Part shown: piece by piece, positions 8,409 through 15,977 of the stretch
Layout of the letters: each line of letters opens with the position of its first letter
How positions within the stretch are numbered: the stretch's first letter is position 1
NCBI GenBank assembly: GCA_019745075.1
Contig: JAIETR010000003.1
Span: 1 to 64,000, forward strand
Source of the DNA: Qipengyuania sp.
GTDB taxonomy: Bacteria; Pseudomonadota; Alphaproteobacteria; Sphingomonadales; Sphingomonadaceae
Length of the DNA stretch: 64,000 nt
Direction: 5' to 3'
The notes under the pieces: generated by a model
What the model was told of the DNA's origin: nothing
What the model saw: the letters and a program-made list of their open reading frames with translations, nothing else
Database searches by the model: none
Made by a program: the position numbers and the translations under genes

Positions 8409-9984
8409 CCCTTTCTACCTCACCACCGCGATCAACTACCCCAACGGCCGCCCGCACATCGGCCACGCCTACGAGGCGATTGCGGCCGACGTGATCGCGC
8501 GCTTTCAGCGCTGGATGGGCCGCGAGGTGCGGTTCCAGACCGGCACCGACGAGCACGGCCTCAAAATGGCGCGCAAGGCGGCGGAGCAGGGCGTCGCGCC
8601 GCGCGCGCTCGCCGACGAGATGTCGGGCTATTTCCGCGCGATGGACGATGCGCTCAACATCGGCTTCGACCGCTTCATCCGCACCGTCGAGCCCGAGCAT
8701 CACCGCGCCAGCCAGGCGCTGTGGGAGGCGATGGCTGCGGCGGGCGATCTCTATCTCGACCGCTACGAAGGCTGGTATTCGGTCCGCGACGAAGCCTACT
8801 ACGACGAGACCGAGCTGTCAGGGGAGGGGGAAGCTCGCCTTTCGCCGCAGGGCACGCCGGTCGAGTGGACGGTCGAGGAAAGCTGGTTCTTCCGGCTCTC
8901 GAAGTATCAGGGCAGGCTGCTGGAATTGCTGCGCTCACCGGGCTTTTGCGAGCCCGAAAGCCGCCGCAACGAAATGATCGCCTTCGTTTCGGGCGGGCTC
9001 AAGGATTTGTCGGTCAGCCGCACCAGCTTCGACTGGGGCGTGAAGGTGCCCGGGGCCGAGGGCCATGTGATGTATGTGTGGGTCGATGCGCTCACCAACT
9101 ACCTCACCGGGCTCGGCTACCCCGACGACACGCCCGAATGGCGCAAATTTTGGCCCGCCAGCCTGCATCTGGTGGGCAAGGACATCGTGCGCTTCCACAC
9201 GGTCTATTGGCCCGCCTTTCTGATGAGCGCGGGACTACCAGTACCGAAGCAGGTGTTCGGCCACGGCTTCATCCTCAATCGCGGTAGGAAGGAGTCAAAG
9301 ACGGAAGGCAATGTCACCGATCCGATGGAACTCGCCGAACGGTTCGGAGTGGACAATCTGCGCTATTTCCTGATGCGCGAAGTCGCCTTCGGGCAGGACG
9401 GCAGCTACTCCGCCGAGGCGATCGTCAACCGCTGCAACGCCGAGCTGGCGAACAGTTTCGGCAATCTTGTGCAGCGCGTCGCCGGGTTCATCGCAAAAAA
9501 TCTCGACGGCGAACTGCCGCTCGTTTCGAGCGACGCCGAAATGCCAAAGGTGGATCGAGAATTCTTGGGCGCAGTTGAGATGCATCTCGGCCAGTATCTT
9601 ATCGAGATGGATCTGCTGAACCTTGATCGCGGCCTTCAGGAATGGATGCGCGGCGTATTTGCTGCCAACGCGTATGTTGATGCACAAGCTCCTTGGACCT
9701 TGAGGAAGACCAATCCAGATAGAATGCGAGAAGTCTTGAGCGTCCTTTGCGGTGCCATTCACGACCTCGCTCTAGCAATTTATCCGGTCACTCCAGGAAG
9801 TTCTGAGCGTGTCTTAAATCTTTTTGGAGATCGCGAGGAAAGGTCGTTCCGGCTCAACAGCAATAGGCTATGGCACATTTGGAGCCTGCGTTGGCTGGCG
9901 GATGCGCACGCACGTGGACACCGGATCGAGCCCCCCACGCCCGTCTTCCCGCGCCTGGAATTGCCGGAAACGGAAGAAGCGTGA
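8401..9984 (+). CDS. metG: Methionyl-tRNA synthetase
   Basis: A 527-residue class I synthetase charging tRNA-Met. The HIGH motif is exact (H19-I-G-H22) and the anticodon-binding helical domain is recognisable (ANSFGNLVQRV, APWTLRK). The length matches the short form without zinc cysteines in the connective peptide and without a C-terminal tRNA-binding domain. The KMSKS loop deviates: residues 297-301 read KESKT, followed by EGNVTDP, so both lysines remain but Met is Glu. From about 9540 to 9890 codon choice shifts to many A/T-ending codons, unlike the genes around it. The frame is intact. It overlaps holB by eight bases and tatD by one. Confidence 0.92.
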   Translation: MADPFYLTTAINYPNGRPHIGHAYEAIAADVIARFQRWMGREVRFQTGTDEHGLKMARKAAEQGVAPRALADEMSGYFRAMDDALNIGFDRFIRTVEPEHHRASQALWEAMAAAGDLYLDRYEGWYSVRDEAYYDETELSGEGEARLSPQGTPVEWTVEESWFFRLSKYQGRLLELLRSPGFCEPESRRNEMIAFVSGGLKDLSVSRTSFDWGVKVPGAEGHVMYVWVDALTNYLTGLGYPDDTPEWRKFWPASLHLVGKDIVRFHTVYWPAFLMSAGLPVPKQVFGHGFILNRGRKESKTEGNVTDPMELAERFGVDNLRYFLMREVAFGQDGSYSAEAIVNRCNAELANSFGNLVQRVAGFIAKNLDGELPLVSSDAEMPKVDREFLGAVEMHLGQYLIEMDLLNLDRGLQEWMRGVFAANAYVDAQAPWTLRKTNPDRMREVLSVLCGAIHDLALAIYPVTPGSSERVLNLFGDREERSFRLNSNRLWHIWSLRWLADAHARGHRIEPPTPVFPRLELPETEEA

Positions 9985-10760
9985 TGCTGGTCGATAGCCA
10001 CTGCCATCTCGAATACGAAGGGCTGGTCGACGATCGGCCCGGCGTGCTCGCGCGGGCGAGGGCGGCGGGGGTGGGGGCCTTCCTCAACATCTCGACCAAG
10101 CGCGGCGAATGGGACCGGGTCGTCGCCACCGCGGAACGCGAGCCCGATGTCTATGCCAGCATCGGCATCCATCCGCACCATGCGGACGAGCATCGGGATT
10201 TAGCCGAGGACGACCTCCTCGCCGCGGTCCGGCATCCGCGCGTCGTCGCGCTCGGCGAGACCGGGCTCGACTACTACTACGACCGGTCCGACCGCGGGGT
10301 GCAGCAGCAGCTGTTCCGGCGGCACATCGCAGTGGCGCGGGAAACCGGGCTTCCGGTGGTCATTCACACCCGCGACGCCGAGGACGACACCGCCGCAATT
10401 CTCGCCGATGAAATGCACAAGGGTGCTTTTCCCGCGCTGATCCATTGCTTCACGGCGTCGCCGGCGTTCGGCGAGCGGGTGCTCGATCTCGGCCTGTCGA
10501 TCTCGATTTCGGGCATCGTCACCTTCAAGAACGCCCGCGACCTCGCGGATTTCGCGTCGCAAATCCCCGGGGACCGCTTGCTGATCGAAACCGACAGCCC
10601 GTTCCTTGCGCCGGTCCCGCACCGCGGCCGCCCGTGCGAGCCGGCCTTCGTGGTCGACACCGCGCGCTTTCTCGCCGAACGCCGGGGCGTGACGCTGGAA
10701 GAGCTCGGCGCCATCACAACAACCAACTTCAACCGCTTGTTTACCAAGGTTGGGGCGTGA
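9984..10760 (+). CDS. tatD: TatD-family metal-dependent hydrolase (DNase)
   Basis: A 258-residue TIM-barrel hydrolase. The N-terminal metal ligands are H6 and H8 in VDSHCHLEYEG. Other ligands lie in GETGLDYYYDR, VIHTRDAEDD and the C-terminal ETDSPFLAPVPHRGRPCEP segment, which is diagnostic for TatD/YcfH. Family members have 3'-5' exonuclease activity on DNA and may act in repair or quality control. The ATG at 9984 overlaps the metG stop codon by one base, and the TGA overlaps the next gene's GTG by four. Confidence 0.92.
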   Translation: MLVDSHCHLEYEGLVDDRPGVLARARAAGVGAFLNISTKRGEWDRVVATAEREPDVYASIGIHPHHADEHRDLAEDDLLAAVRHPRVVALGETGLDYYYDRSDRGVQQQLFRRHIAVARETGLPVVIHTRDAEDDTAAILADEMHKGAFPALIHCFTASPAFGERVLDLGLSISISGIVTFKNARDLADFASQIPGDRLLIETDSPFLAPVPHRGRPCEPAFVVDTARFLAERRGVTLEELGAITTTNFNRLFTKVGA

Positions 10761-11521
10761 GGATGCTGATGCTCGGTTCGGGCACCTCGACCGGGGTGCC
10801 GCGGGTCGGCGGCGACTGGGGCGCCTGCGATCCGGCCGAGCCCAGGAACCGCCGCACCCGCGTCTCGATCCTCGTCGAGAACGACGCCGGCCAGCGCGTG
10901 CTGGTGGACACCTCGCCCGACCTGCGCGAACAGCTGCTCAGGCACGAGATCGACAGGCTCGATGCGGTGTTGTGGACTCACGATCACGCCGATCACTGCC
11001 ACGGCATCGACGATCTGCGCGTGATGCGCTACGGCCGCAGCAACCCAGTACCGGGATTTGCCAGCCAATCTACGGTATCGCGTCTAAAGCTCCGATTCGA
11101 CTATATTTTCGACGGTCAGCATGGCTATCCGACGGTCGTCGAAATCAAGCCGTTGGCGATGCGCCTTTTGGCCGGTTTCGCGCTCGACTGGGTCGAAATG
11201 CCGCATGGACCGACCATGAGCACCGGGTTCCGCTTCGAGGCCGATGGCGCCGCGATGGTGTACGCCACCGACTTCAGCGAGATCACCGGGGAAATGGTCG
11301 AGTGCTTTTCCGGCGCCGATCTGCTGGTGTGCGATTGCCTCAAGCGCGAGCCGCATCCGACGCATGCGCATCTGGCCCTGGCGCTCGAACTCAAGGCCCG
11401 CAGCGGCGCGCGGCGCATGGTGCTGACGCATCTCGACAAGACGATGGATTACAGGACCTTGTCGGAAGAGCTGCCCAAAGGCGTGACAGTCGGATACGAC
11501 GGGCTGGAGTGGCGCTCGTGA
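10757..11521 (+). CDS. Metallo-beta-lactamase-fold hydrolase, PhnP/RNase Z-like
   Basis: A 254-residue MBL-fold protein. The start MRMLMLGSGTSTGVPRVGG is typical of PhnP-like phosphodiesterases. The HxHxDH motif appears as WTHDHADHCHGIDDL, and further ligands are in MPHGPTMSTGF, YATDFSEI and VLTHLDKTMDY. The CDPAEPRNRRTR insertion resembles the PhnP loop. It usually follows tatD in alphaproteobacteria with no link to phosphonate use, so the substrate is probably a cyclic or linear phosphodiester but is not known. The GTG at 10757 makes a four-base overlap with tatD; an ATG at 10763 is possible. Confidence 0.85.
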   Translation: MRMLMLGSGTSTGVPRVGGDWGACDPAEPRNRRTRVSILVENDAGQRVLVDTSPDLREQLLRHEIDRLDAVLWTHDHADHCHGIDDLRVMRYGRSNPVPGFASQSTVSRLKLRFDYIFDGQHGYPTVVEIKPLAMRLLAGFALDWVEMPHGPTMSTGFRFEADGAAMVYATDFSEITGEMVECFSGADLLVCDCLKREPHPTHAHLALALELKARSGARRMVLTHLDKTMDYRTLSEELPKGVTVGYDGLEWRS

Positions 11522-11691
11522 GCGGCGACAAGCTGGTCCAGCTCATCGCGATCTTCGCTTCGCTGGTGCTGGTCACGTCCGGACTGGCCGCGCACCGGCT
11601 ATCCTGGTCCAAGGGCGTTCGAATGGCGCTGATATGGGCGGGAATATTCACGATCGTCACCTTGTTCATATCGGTGGTGACGGGTCCATGA
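11518..11691 (+). CDS. Small two-helix membrane protein of unknown function
   Basis: A 57-residue protein starting with GTG at 11518, overlapping the previous stop codon by four bases (GTGA), so it is probably translated by coupling. Two hydrophobic helices are evident: LVQLIAIFASLVLVTSGLAA (about residues 6-25) and MALIWAGIFTIVTLFISVV (about 36-54). The linker HRLSWSKGVR is positively charged, so it probably faces the cytoplasm. I do not recognise a family. Tight packing behind the MBL-fold hydrolase and clean codon usage argue that it is real. Confidence 0.7.
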   Translation: MSGDKLVQLIAIFASLVLVTSGLAAHRLSWSKGVRMALIWAGIFTIVTLFISVVTGP

Positions 11692-11742
11692 TTATCCTCG
11701 CATCCCCCCGCTATTTTACATAATACATATTATCAGTCCACA

Positions 11743-12507
11743 ATGGCCGACGCGACCGATCAGCTTGCCCGCCTCCTCTCGATCATGGTTCGCCTACGCG
11801 ATCCCGAGCACGGCTGCGACTGGGACCGCGCGCAACGTTTCGAAACCATCGTCCCGCACACCATCGAGGAAGCCTATGAAGTCGCCGATGCGGTCGCGCG
11901 CGGCGACCTGCCGGATCTCCGCGACGAGCTCGGCGACCTGCTGTTCCAGGTCGTCTTCCAGGCCCGCATCGCCGAAGAAAGCGGTGCGTTCGATTTCCAG
12001 GACGTCGCGCGCTCGATCGCGGACAAGCTGGAAGCGCGGCATCCGCACATCTTTGGCGACGAACGCAGGCCTGGCGGAGAGCGGGATGCGCGCTGGGAGG
12101 CCCTGAAGGCCGCCGAGCGCGCGGCCAAGGGCGCGGGCAGCGCGATGGACGGCGTCGCGCTGGCGCTGCCGGCGCTGCTTCGCGCCCAGAAACTCCAGAA
12201 GCGCGCCGCGCGCGATGGCTTCGACTGGCCCGACCGGAGCGGTCCAGAGGCGAAGATTGTCGAGGAAATCGAGGAACTAAGAGCCGCTACTTCGCACCAG
12301 ATCGCGGAAGAGGCCGGCGACTTCCTGTTCGCGGCGGTCAATCTCGTCCGCTCCTACGGCGTCGATGCCGAAGACGCGCTGCGCCGCGGCAACGCCAAAT
12401 TCGAACGGCGCTATCGCGCGATGGAAGCCCGCGCGCGGGGCCGCTTTGCCGATCTCTCGCTCGAGGAACAGGAAGCCCACTGGCAGGCGATCAAGGCCGC
12501 CGAATGA
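11743..12507 (+). CDS. mazG: Nucleoside triphosphate pyrophosphohydrolase MazG
   Basis: A 254-residue all-alpha NTP pyrophosphatase that converts (d)NTPs to NMPs and helps remove non-canonical or excess nucleotides. It contains two MazG domains. The first carries CDWDRAQRFETIVPHTIEEAYEV and ELGDLLFQVVFQARIAEE, the EExxE and ExxD metal-binding helices. The second has EEIEELRA and EEAGDFLFAAVNLVR. A short, strikingly AT-rich stretch (about 11700-11740) precedes the ATG and probably holds the promoter. Its end lies directly against hflX on the opposite strand, the standard alphaproteobacterial arrangement. Confidence 0.93.
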   Translation: MADATDQLARLLSIMVRLRDPEHGCDWDRAQRFETIVPHTIEEAYEVADAVARGDLPDLRDELGDLLFQVVFQARIAEESGAFDFQDVARSIADKLEARHPHIFGDERRPGGERDARWEALKAAERAAKGAGSAMDGVALALPALLRAQKLQKRAARDGFDWPDRSGPEAKIVEEIEELRAATSHQIAEEAGDFLFAAVNLVRSYGVDAEDALRRGNAKFERRYRAMEARARGRFADLSLEEQEAHWQAIKAAE

Positions 12508-13800
12508 TCACAGGCTGTCGAAACGGCCCAACTCCCTGGTGCCGAGCCGCACCCGCACCCGGCGCTCGCCGTCATCCGCCTCGCTGTCCTCGAGCACCTC
12601 GCCATGCGCGTGGAGCCAGGCCAGACGGCGTCCGTCGCTCGCGGGGACAACCAACTCGACGACCCTCGCTTCGCCGGTCAGCATTTCGCCCAGACGGACG
12701 AGCAGTGCTTCGATACCCTCTCCGGTCAGTGCGGAAATCGCAATCATATCCTCGCCCTGGGCCGCGAGCGGCTCGAGCTCGGCCCGGCGCTCCTCGCTCA
12801 GAGCGTCCCACTTGTTCCACACCTCGAGGATCGGCACGCAGCCCGAACCGGTTTTCCGCCCCCCTTCCCCGCTCACCACTCCAAGATCTTCGAGGATTGC
12901 CAGGACCTGGGACTTCTGCGGCCCCGCGGCTTCAGTCGCCATGTCGCGCACGTGGCAGATCGCGTCGGCAGCGATCACCTCCTCCAGCGTTGCCCGGAAA
13001 GCCGCCACCAGCTGCGTCGGCAGGTCGGAGATGAAGCCCACCGTGTCCGACAGGATCGCCTTCTCGATCCCCGGGAGCGAGATCGCGCGCATGGTCGGGT
13101 CGAGCGTGGCGAACAGCAGATCCTCGGCCATGACCTCGGCGCCGGTGAGGTGGTTGAACAGCGTGGACTTGCCGGCGTTGGTGTAGCCGACCAGCGCGAT
13201 TACCGGCCACGGCGCGCGGCCGCGGCGTTCGCGGTGGAGCGCGCGCGTGCGGCGCACCTGTTCGAGCTCGCGGCGCAGCCGGCCCATCCGCTGGCGGATC
13301 ATCCGCCGGTCGGCTTCGATCTGGGTTTCGCCCGGGCCGCCGAGGAAGCCGAAGCCGCCGCGCTGACGCTCGAGGTGGGTCCAGCTGCGCACCAGCCGGC
13401 TTTGCTGATAGTCCAGATGCGCGAGCTCGACCTGCAACCGGCCCTCGGCCGTCGCGGCCCGCTCGCCGAAAATCTCGAGGATCAGCCCGGTGCGGTCGAT
13501 CACCTTGCGCTTGAGCCGGTCTTCGAGATTGCGCTGCTGGATCGGCGTGAGCGCGCCATCGACGATGACCAGCTCGGCCTCGTGCTGCTCGCAGGCCACG
13601 GCGATGTTGTCGACCTGGCCCGAGCCGAACAGCAGGTTCGGCCGCGCGTCGCGGACCGGCAGGACGAAGGAATCGGCCACCACCAGACCGATCGCGAGCG
13701 CGAGCCCCCTCGCCTCCGCGAGCCGTTCCTCGGCCGCGAGGTCGTGGCGCCGGCCGCGCACGTCGGGGCACACGACCAGCGCGCGCGCGCCGCGCGTCAC
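12508..13800 (-). CDS. hflX: GTPase HflX
   Basis: A 430-residue ribosome-associated GTPase that splits or rescues stalled 70S ribosomes. An N-terminal HflX domain contains NLLFGSGQVDNIA and the GGxGFxGGPGETQIEADRR linker. It is followed by a G domain with G1 GYTNAGKSTLF, G2/G3 ATLDPTMRAI and DTVGFISDLP, and G4 WNKWD. I chose GTG at 13800 (VTRGARALVVCPDV) because the frame continues upstream into the end of hfq without another start; the ribosome-binding site GAAGGCGAG is weak. It follows hfq by 26 bases, as usual. Confidence 0.9.
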   Translation of the reverse strand: MTRGARALVVCPDVRGRRHDLAAEERLAEARGLALAIGLVVADSFVLPVRDARPNLLFGSGQVDNIAVACEQHEAELVIVDGALTPIQQRNLEDRLKRKVIDRTGLILEIFGERAATAEGRLQVELAHLDYQQSRLVRSWTHLERQRGGFGFLGGPGETQIEADRRMIRQRMGRLRRELEQVRRTRALHRERRGRAPWPVIALVGYTNAGKSTLFNHLTGAEVMAEDLLFATLDPTMRAISLPGIEKAILSDTVGFISDLPTQLVAAFRATLEEVIAADAICHVRDMATEAAGPQKSQVLAILEDLGVVSGEGGRKTGSGCVPILEVWNKWDALSEERRAELEPLAAQGEDMIAISALTGEGIEALLVRLGEMLTGEARVVELVVPASDGRRLAWLHAHGEVLEDSEADDGERRVRVRLGTRELGRFDSL

Positions 13801-13826
13801 CTCGCCTTCGCGCTCGTCGCCGAAAT

Positions 13827-14411
13827 TCAGCTTTCGTCGCCCTCGAATTCCTCGGTCAGATCGACAGCCGTCGCGGGCTGGATCGTCGAAACCGCATGCT
13901 TGTAGGCAAGCTGCACATAGCCCTCGCGCTCGAGCAGCATGCAGAACAGGTCGTAAGCGGCGATCCTCCCCTGGAGCATCACCCCGTTGACCAGGAACAT
14001 GGTCACCTGCGCCTCCGCCTCGCTCACCCGGCTCAGGAACACATCCTGCAACAGCCGCTGCTTGCCGGTCTGGCCCTGACTCTCGAATTGCGCGGCGTCC
14101 ATCGGCGCGCCCGGCATGATGGTCGAGATCGCGTGCTTGTAGACGAGCTGCGACTGCCCGTCGCGGCGCAACAGAATCGAGAAATTGTCGAACCAGGTCA
14201 CGATGCCCTGGAGCTTGACGCCCTTGACGAGGAACATGGTGACCGGCGCCTTGGACTTGCGCAGGAGGTTGAGAAACGAGTCCTGGAGGCTCTGGCCCTT
14301 TGGATTGGGGCCTTTGGCCCCGGTCTTGGGAGCCGCTTTGGCTTTGGCCGGAACTTCGGGTTCCGCCTTCGCCTGCCTCGGCCGCGCGCTCAAGGTTCTC
14401 TCCGACGCCAT
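13827..14411 (-). CDS. hfq: RNA chaperone Hfq with two fused Sm domains
   Basis: A 194-residue Hfq that binds small RNAs and mRNAs. After a Lys/Pro/Ala-rich N-terminal extension (1-38) there are two complete Hfq domains in one chain. Domain 1 (about 39-103) has [20 protein letters not shown] and YKHAISTI; domain 2 (about 117-182) has [22 protein letters not shown] and YKHAVSTI. Each keeps the KH signature of the proximal RNA face (K92-H93, K171-H172). A short acidic tail follows. A ring of three such chains would mimic the usual hexamer. ATG at 14411 is preceded by AAGGAAAGG. It lies between ntrX and hflX. Confidence 0.92.
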   Translation of the reverse strand: MASERTLSARPRQAKAEPEVPAKAKAAPKTGAKGPNPKGQSLQDSFLNLLRKSKAPVTMFLVKGVKLQGIVTWFDNFSILLRRDGQSQLVYKHAISTIMPGAPMDAAQFESQGQTGKQRLLQDVFLSRVSEAEAQVTMFLVNGVMLQGRIAAYDLFCMLLEREGYVQLAYKHAVSTIQPATAVDLTEEFEGDES

Positions 14412-14578
14412 CGCCAGCCTTTCCTTCTTGTTGGCGGGCGCCCACCGCGGCCCCGCAATCTGGAAATCCGCATCACGCGCGTGACGCGAGGTTCCGCGTA
14501 GGCCGCCCTTATGCGGCTGTGCGCCCAATTCGCCAACGGTCTTTTTTCACGACCGTTCCGGGGCCCGTCATGGCGCTT

Positions 14579-15967
14579 TCAATCGAGTTCGGCGCCGTTG
14601 CTCTTGCGGTCCACCATGCCGAGCAGCTTGAGCTTGCGGTGCAGCGCCGAGCGTTCCATCCCGATGAAGCTCGCCGTCTTGGAGATATTGCCCGAGAAGC
14701 GCCGGATCTGGACCGCGAGATATTCGCGCTCGAAGCTCTCTCGCGCCTCGCGCAAGGGCGCCCCCATCAGCGAGGTCATCGCATTGCTGGTTCCCGCGCG
14801 GCCCTCGGTGATTTCGGTGCCGAGCATTTCGGTCTCGATCACGTCGAGCTTGTCGCGAGGGGTCAGAATGATCGCGCGCTCCACGACATTGCGCAGCTGG
14901 CGGACGTTGCCCGGCCAGTCGTAGGCCTGGAGCGCGGCCATCGCCTCCTCGCCGATGCGCGGCGCCGGGAGCCCCTGCTCGGAAGCGTAGCGGGTGAAGA
15001 AATGCTCGGCGAGCGCCGGAATGTCGGCGCGTCGCTCGGCGAGCGAAGGAATCGCCACCGGCACGACGTTGAGACGGTAGAACAGATCCTCGCGGAAGCG
15101 CTTCTCCTCCATCTCCCTGGCCAGATCGCGGGCGGTGGAAGAGACCACACGGACATCGACGCCGATCTGGCGGCCGCCGCCGACACGCACGAAGCTCTGT
15201 TCGGTCAGCACGCGCAGGATGCGCGCCTGGGTGGACAGCGGCATGTCGGCCACCTCGTCGAGGTAGAGCGTCCCGCCGTCGGCCATTTCGAGCATTCCGG
15301 CGCGCAGCAGACGGCCGTCCTGCTCCTCGCCGAACAGCTCGTGCTCGAACCGCTCGGGCGTGATGCGCGCCGAGTTGACGGTGACGAAGGGCTTGTCGGC
15401 GCGCGGGCTCCAGGCGTGGAGCAGCCGCGCGGCGACCTCCTTGCCCGCCCCGCCCGGCCCGCTGATCAGGACGCGGCTGCCGGTGCCCGCCACGCGCTTC
15501 AGCGTCGCGCGCACGGCGTTGATGGCGACGCTGTTGCCGGTGAACTCCTCGCCGGTCGGGACCGCGCTCTTGAGACGGATGTTCTCGCGCCGCAGCCGCT
15601 CGGTCTCGGTGGCTCGCCCGACGAGATGGAGCAGCTTCCCGGCCTCGAACGGCTTCTCGATGAAATCCATCGCGCCGCGGCTGACCGCGGAGACCGCGGT
15701 GTCGATGCTGCCATGGCCGGAGAAGATGATGACCGGCAAGTCGGGCTCGCGGCTCTTGATCGCGTCGAGCACCTCGAGCCCGTCCATCGGGCTGCCGTGC
15801 AGCCAGACGTCGAGCAGGACGAGGCTCGGGCGCTTGCGGTCGATCTCCTCGAGCGCGCCGGCGCTGTCGCCCGAAGTGCGACAAGCATAGCCCTCATCGC
15901 TGAGCACACCCGCGACCAGTTCGCGGATGTCGCGTTCGTCGTCTACCACGAGGATTTCGAGCGTCAT
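14579..15967 (-). CDS. ntrX: Nitrogen assimilation response regulator NtrX
   Basis: A 462-residue response regulator: receiver domain with D53 in LVLLDVW, AAA+ ATPase domain (Walker A-like GPGGAGKE, Walker B GGTLYLDEVADMP) and a C-terminal Fis-type helix-turn-helix (FSGNISKTASFIGMERSALHRKL). It pairs with NtrY, encoded 10 bases upstream, and affects nitrogen metabolism and envelope or redox responses in alphaproteobacteria. The GAFTGA loop that contacts sigma-54 is absent: where NtrC has [10 protein letters not shown], NtrX has GEEQDGRLLRAG. This is usual for the alphaproteobacterial NtrX branch and implies it does not activate sigma-54 polymerase in the normal way. Confidence 0.92.
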   Translation of the reverse strand: MTLEILVVDDERDIRELVAGVLSDEGYACRTSGDSAGALEEIDRKRPSLVLLDVWLHGSPMDGLEVLDAIKSREPDLPVIIFSGHGSIDTAVSAVSRGAMDFIEKPFEAGKLLHLVGRATETERLRRENIRLKSAVPTGEEFTGNSVAINAVRATLKRVAGTGSRVLISGPGGAGKEVAARLLHAWSPRADKPFVTVNSARITPERFEHELFGEEQDGRLLRAGMLEMADGGTLYLDEVADMPLSTQARILRVLTEQSFVRVGGGRQIGVDVRVVSSTARDLAREMEEKRFREDLFYRLNVVPVAIPSLAERRADIPALAEHFFTRYASEQGLPAPRIGEEAMAALQAYDWPGNVRQLRNVVERAIILTPRDKLDVIETEMLGTEITEGRAGTSNAMTSLMGAPLREARESFEREYLAVQIRRFSGNISKTASFIGMERSALHRKLKLLGMVDRKSNGAELD

Positions 15968-15977
15968 GCGTATCCCA

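Noticed and set aside
12508-14445. A continuous frame that would fuse HflX to sequence upstream through hfq
   Set aside because: hfq is unmistakable in another frame over the same bases, and HflX has a normal start at 13800.
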